The notes under the pieces: generated by a model
Told to the model about the DNA's origin: nothing
Database searches by the model: none
What the model saw: only the letters and a program-made list of their open reading frames with translations
Assembly: GCA_038230595.1 (NCBI GenBank)
Contig: JBBRMY010000050.1
Location: 1-15,136 of the forward strand
DNA length: 15,136 nt
Direction of reading: 5' to 3'
From: JBBRMY01 sp038230595
GTDB lineage: Bacteria; Bacteroidota; Ignavibacteria; Tepidaquicellales; Tepidaquicellaceae
In this document: piece after piece, positions 13,214 through 15,136 of the stretch
How the letters are laid out: the number at the start of each line of letters is the position of its first letter
How positions within the stretch are numbered: position 1 is the first letter of the stretch
Translations under genes and position numbers: made by a program

Positions 13214-14494
13214 ATGGAAAGATCAGAAGCAATATCGGAAATTCTAAGTACATGGCTGAACAATGAAAGATGGAATGGAATAGAAAGACCATATACTGCT
13301 GAAGATGTTTACAAGCTGCGAGGCTCTGTATTGATCGAGCACACTCTTGCAAGAAGAGGAGCAGAAAAACTTTGGGATCTTTTATCGAATGAAAAATTCA
13401 TCCGCTCACTTGGCGCCCTGACTGGCAACCAGGCAGTACAGCAGGTGCAGGCAGGATTGAAATCAATTTATCTAAGCGGCTGGCAAGTTGCAGCCGATGC
13501 AAATAATGCAGGTCAGACATATCCGGATCAAAGTCTTTATCCGGCTAACAGCGTACCGGCAGTTGTAAAAAGAATTAATAATGCTTTCATGCGTGCAGAT
13601 CAGATCTCGCATATGGAAGGGAAGAATGATATTGACTGGTTCGCTCCTATTGTAGCAGATGCAGAAGCAGGATTTGGAGGACCTTTGAATGTTTTTGAAT
13701 TAATGAAAAACATGATCGAGTCTGGCGCTGCAGGTGTTCACTTTGAAGATCAGCTAAGCTCTGCAAAGAAATGCGGACACTTAGGCGGAAAAGTTTTAGT
13801 ACCAACAAGAGAATTTATAAACACTTTGGTTTCTGCAAGACTTGCAGCTGACGTTCTGAATGTTCCGACCGTCTTAATAGCAAGAACAGATGCTCACAGT
13901 GCAAACCTTTTAACAAATAATATAGATGAAAGAGATCTTAGATTCATTCACGGAGAAAGAACATTTGAAGGCTTCTATAAAATTCATGGAGGACTTGAAT
14001 GCGCGATTGACAGAGGCTTGTCTTATGCACCTTACGCAGACGTCATCTGGTGTGAAACCTCAAAGCCTGACATGGGAGAAGCAAAGGAATTCGCAGATGC
14101 CATCCATGAGAAGTTTCCCGAAAAATTTCTTGCATACAATTGCTCGCCTTCATTCAACTGGAAAAAACATTTAAATGATTATGAGATAGCAGAATTCCAG
14201 GAAAAGCTTGGAGATTACGGATATAAATATCAGTTCATAACTCTTGCAGGATTCCACTCACTGAATTCAGGAATGTTTGAACTTGCGAAAGAATATAATA
14301 GCATGGGAATGACTGCATTCACAAAGATGCAGGAAAAAGAATTTAATATGGAAAAGCACGGCTTTAAAGCTATCAAGCATCAGTCATTTGTCGGAACCGG
14401 ATATTTTGATGAAGTGCAGATGACTATTACTTCAGGTATGTCTTCAACAACTGCATTGAATGGCTCAACAGAAGCAGATCAGTTCAGGCATTAA
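13214..14494 (+). CDS. aceA: Isocitrate lyase
   Basis: The 426-residue enzyme cleaves isocitrate to succinate and glyoxylate, the entry step of the glyoxylate bypass, letting the cell grow on acetate or fatty acids without losing carbon in the TCA cycle. The active-site loop is KKCGHLGGK (185-193) with the catalytic C187; most homologues have M where L190 stands here. Other landmarks are GNQAVQQVQAGLKSIYLSGWQVAAD (71-95), VADAEAGFGG (147-156), A-A-G-V-H-F-E-D-Q (172-180), IARTDAHSANLL and LAYNCSPSFNWKK. The Mg-binding aspartates and the N-C-S-P-S-F-N-W block are intact. The length is like that of the E. coli enzyme (434), without the insertion of fungal forms. It starts 16 bp after aceB. No aceK-like kinase/phosphatase gene is present. 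Confidence 0.97.
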   Translation: MERSEAISEILSTWLNNERWNGIERPYTAEDVYKLRGSVLIEHTLARRGAEKLWDLLSNEKFIRSLGALTGNQAVQQVQAGLKSIYLSGWQVAADANNAGQTYPDQSLYPANSVPAVVKRINNAFMRADQISHMEGKNDIDWFAPIVADAEAGFGGPLNVFELMKNMIESGAAGVHFEDQLSSAKKCGHLGGKVLVPTREFINTLVSARLAADVLNVPTVLIARTDAHSANLLTNNIDERDLRFIHGERTFEGFYKIHGGLECAIDRGLSYAPYADVIWCETSKPDMGEAKEFADAIHEKFPEKFLAYNCSPSFNWKKHLNDYEIAEFQEKLGDYGYKYQFITLAGFHSLNSGMFELAKEYNSMGMTAFTKMQEKEFNMEKHGFKAIKHQSFVGTGYFDEVQMTITSGMSSTTALNGSTEADQFRH

Positions 14495-14572
14495 TTGAAG
14501 TAATAAATATTAGATAAGGAATAAGAACAACATCGCATAAAATCCGTTCCCAATCATGGGTTTGGGATGGGA

Positions 14573-14606
14573 GAAAAAAAAGGAGACCATTGGTCTCCTT
14601 TTTTTT
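14573..14606. terminator. Bidirectional intrinsic terminator after aceA
   Basis: The almost perfect palindrome GGAGACCATTGGTCTCC (14582-14598) has eight A before it and eight T after it, so a long stem can form in RNA from either strand. It lies about 80 bp after the aceA stop, facing the convergent gene at the right edge. A weaker hairpin with arms TCCCAA and TTGGGA just before it (about 14549-14567) may add to termination. Confidence 0.85.
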
Positions 14607-14615
14607 GTTAAATTT

Positions 14616-14679
14616 TTTGTAGGGACAGGTCGCAACCTGTCCTTACATTTTTAAATACACAATTCTGCGTCTCTACAAA
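14616..14679. repeat. MITE/REP-like palindromic element
   Basis: The ends are imperfect inverted repeats, TTTGTAGGGAC (14616-14626) and GTCTCTACAAA (14669-14679), matching at 10 of 11 positions. The left half also contains a 13-bp hairpin with arms at 14618-14630 and 14635-14647 around the loop CGCA, whose stem core is GGACAGGT. The element codes for nothing. Sequences with a GTAGGGACAGGT...ACCTGTCC core and TCTCTACA ends recall dispersed intergenic palindromes I associate with several bacterial phyla; whether this copy belongs to such a family needs a genome search. Confidence 0.5.
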
Positions 14680-14684
14680 TTATT

Positions 14685-14707
14685 TCCCCGAATGTTTCTA
14701 TCGGGGA
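14685..14707. repeat. Short GC-rich hairpin next to the MITE-like element
   Basis: TCCCCGA (14685-14691) and TCGGGGA (14701-14707) are perfect inverted copies around a 9-nt loop. It is unusually G+C-rich for this region and is not followed by a T run on either strand, so it is a poor terminator. Read on the minus strand it is preceded by GGCACTGGA, a context seen around dispersed intergenic palindromes in many bacteria. Confidence 0.4.
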
Positions 14708-14778
14708 TCCAGTGCCTTTATCTGAGAAATGCGAACACAGTATTTCTATTTTTATTTACTACCGTTATCTTTTGGATC

Positions 14779-15136
14779 TTATTTCTTTGGTTCTTCTTTT
14801 TTAGGAGTATCGCCGCCACCTTTTTTTGTGGGTGGTGAATTTTTTGTACCGGTGTTTCCTTTTGAACCATCATTTCCCTTCGAACCATCATTTCCTTTTG
14901 AACCATCGTTTCCTTTTGAGCCGTTATTATTTGTTGGACCTTTGGTTTCTACAGGTGGATTATAATTTCCATTTCCGCTCTGCTTCGTTCCATTGTAACC
15001 ATCATCAATAGGTTCAGTATTCTTTTTTTGCTTTGTATAATTTGTTACAGGCTCTTTTGTCTTTGTGTTATTATTATCTGACAAAGTAGGACTGCCTGTA
15101 GGCTTATATGTCGATACCTTATCATTGGTAACTATC
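14779..15136 (-). CDS. C-terminal part of a low-complexity protein with collagen-like Gly-X-Y repeats
   Basis: A minus-strand frame is open from the right edge of the window to a TAA at 14779-14781, giving 118 residues. It is probably the 3' end of a longer gene: no ATG lies in this frame, and only a TTG (15082-15084) could start it inside the window. The sequence is rich in Lys, Asn, Gly, Thr and Pro and poor in hydrophobic residues, so it should be disordered. It contains an 18-bp tandem repeat encoding G-S-K-G-N-D three times plus a G-S-K-G-N-T variant, i.e. eight Gly-X-Y triplets, then a Lys/Pro-rich end EEPKK. No domain can be recognised; the upstream part may be a secreted or envelope protein with this as a tail or linker. 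Confidence 0.6.
   Translation of the reverse strand, partial: IVTNDKVSTYKPTGSPTLSDNNNTKTKEPVTNYTKQKKNTEPIDDGYNGTKQSGNGNYNPPVETKGPTNNNGSKGNDGSKGNDGSKGNDGSKGNTGTKNSPPTKKGGGDTPKKEEPKK
14855..14926 (-). repeat. Four 18-bp tandem repeats in the collagen-like tail
   Basis: Four consecutive 18-bp units begin at 14855, 14873, 14891 and 14909. The consensus on the plus strand is TTTCCTTTTGAACCATCA; copies differ at one to five bases and the fourth is the most diverged. As the unit is a multiple of three, gain or loss of copies keeps the frame and changes only the number of G-S-K-G-N-D hexapeptides. Confidence 0.85.

Noticed and set aside
14855..14926. The regularly spaced 18-bp units considered as a CRISPR array.
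   Set aside because: The units are directly adjacent with no spacers, are in frame in a coding region and are too short for CRISPR repeats.
14729..15011. Plus-strand frames with repeated F-P-F-E-P-S units opposite the right-edge gene.
   Set aside because: They are the reverse-strand reading of the 18-bp repeats. The minus-strand frame is preferred because it runs on from the window edge, has a plausible hydrophilic composition, and ends cleanly before the intergenic repeats.

Overview
The window is AT-rich (roughly a third G+C by eye) and bacterial. Starts rarely have a recognisable Shine-Dalgarno sequence and sit behind A/T-rich leaders. The gene set is a RuvX end, a DeaD-type helicase with an RGG tail, a bifunctional FTCD, a glyoxylate-shunt pair and secreted proteins with signal peptides ending in A-Q or A-Q-A. 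Together these suggest the FCB superphylum (Bacteroidota / Ignavibacteriota-like), probably a heterotroph. This placement is inference from style; no marker here fixes the taxon.

Left part, 1-3350: the 3' end of ruvX is followed by an AlbA_2 (Schlafen-type) plus winged-helix protein. A 46-residue membrane protein lies on the opposite strand and has its own promoter-like sequence. Next come a DEAD-box RNA helicase with an RGG-rich tail and a small dimeric alpha-beta barrel protein, probably in one transcript that ends at a strong bidirectional terminator.

Middle, minus strand, 3351-7549: a RES toxin / Xre-DUF2384 antitoxin pair is preceded by two palindromes that overlap a sigma-70-like promoter. 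Upstream of it is a tight cluster reading HAD-IIB phosphatase, class I methyltransferase (1-nt overlap with the phosphatase gene) and ftcD. FtcD moves the formimino group of formiminoglutamate (histidine breakdown) onto tetrahydrofolate.

Middle, plus strand, 7657-10718: a luciferase-like flavin monooxygenase gene overlaps a SpoU/TrmH methyltransferase gene through a TTGA junction. An exported class-C beta-lactamase-fold serine hydrolase with C-terminal TPRs follows. A tRNA-Phe(GAA) gene lies on the minus strand, back to back with the hydrolase across a shared terminator; its acceptor stem has an apparent G3-A70 mismatch.

Right part, 11023-15136: a small exported protein is followed by aceB-aceA. 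These two genes form the glyoxylate bypass and imply growth on acetate or fatty acids. After a bidirectional terminator comes a short non-coding stretch with a MITE-like repeat and other hairpins. The window ends in the 3' part of a minus-strand gene whose protein has a Lys/Asn/Gly-rich tail with collagen-like Gly-X-Y repeats.

I did not find a clearly new system. The signals best worth a second look are the operator layout at the toxin-antitoxin promoter, the repeat cluster at 14616-14707, the odd tRNA acceptor stem, and the uncalled small membrane protein.
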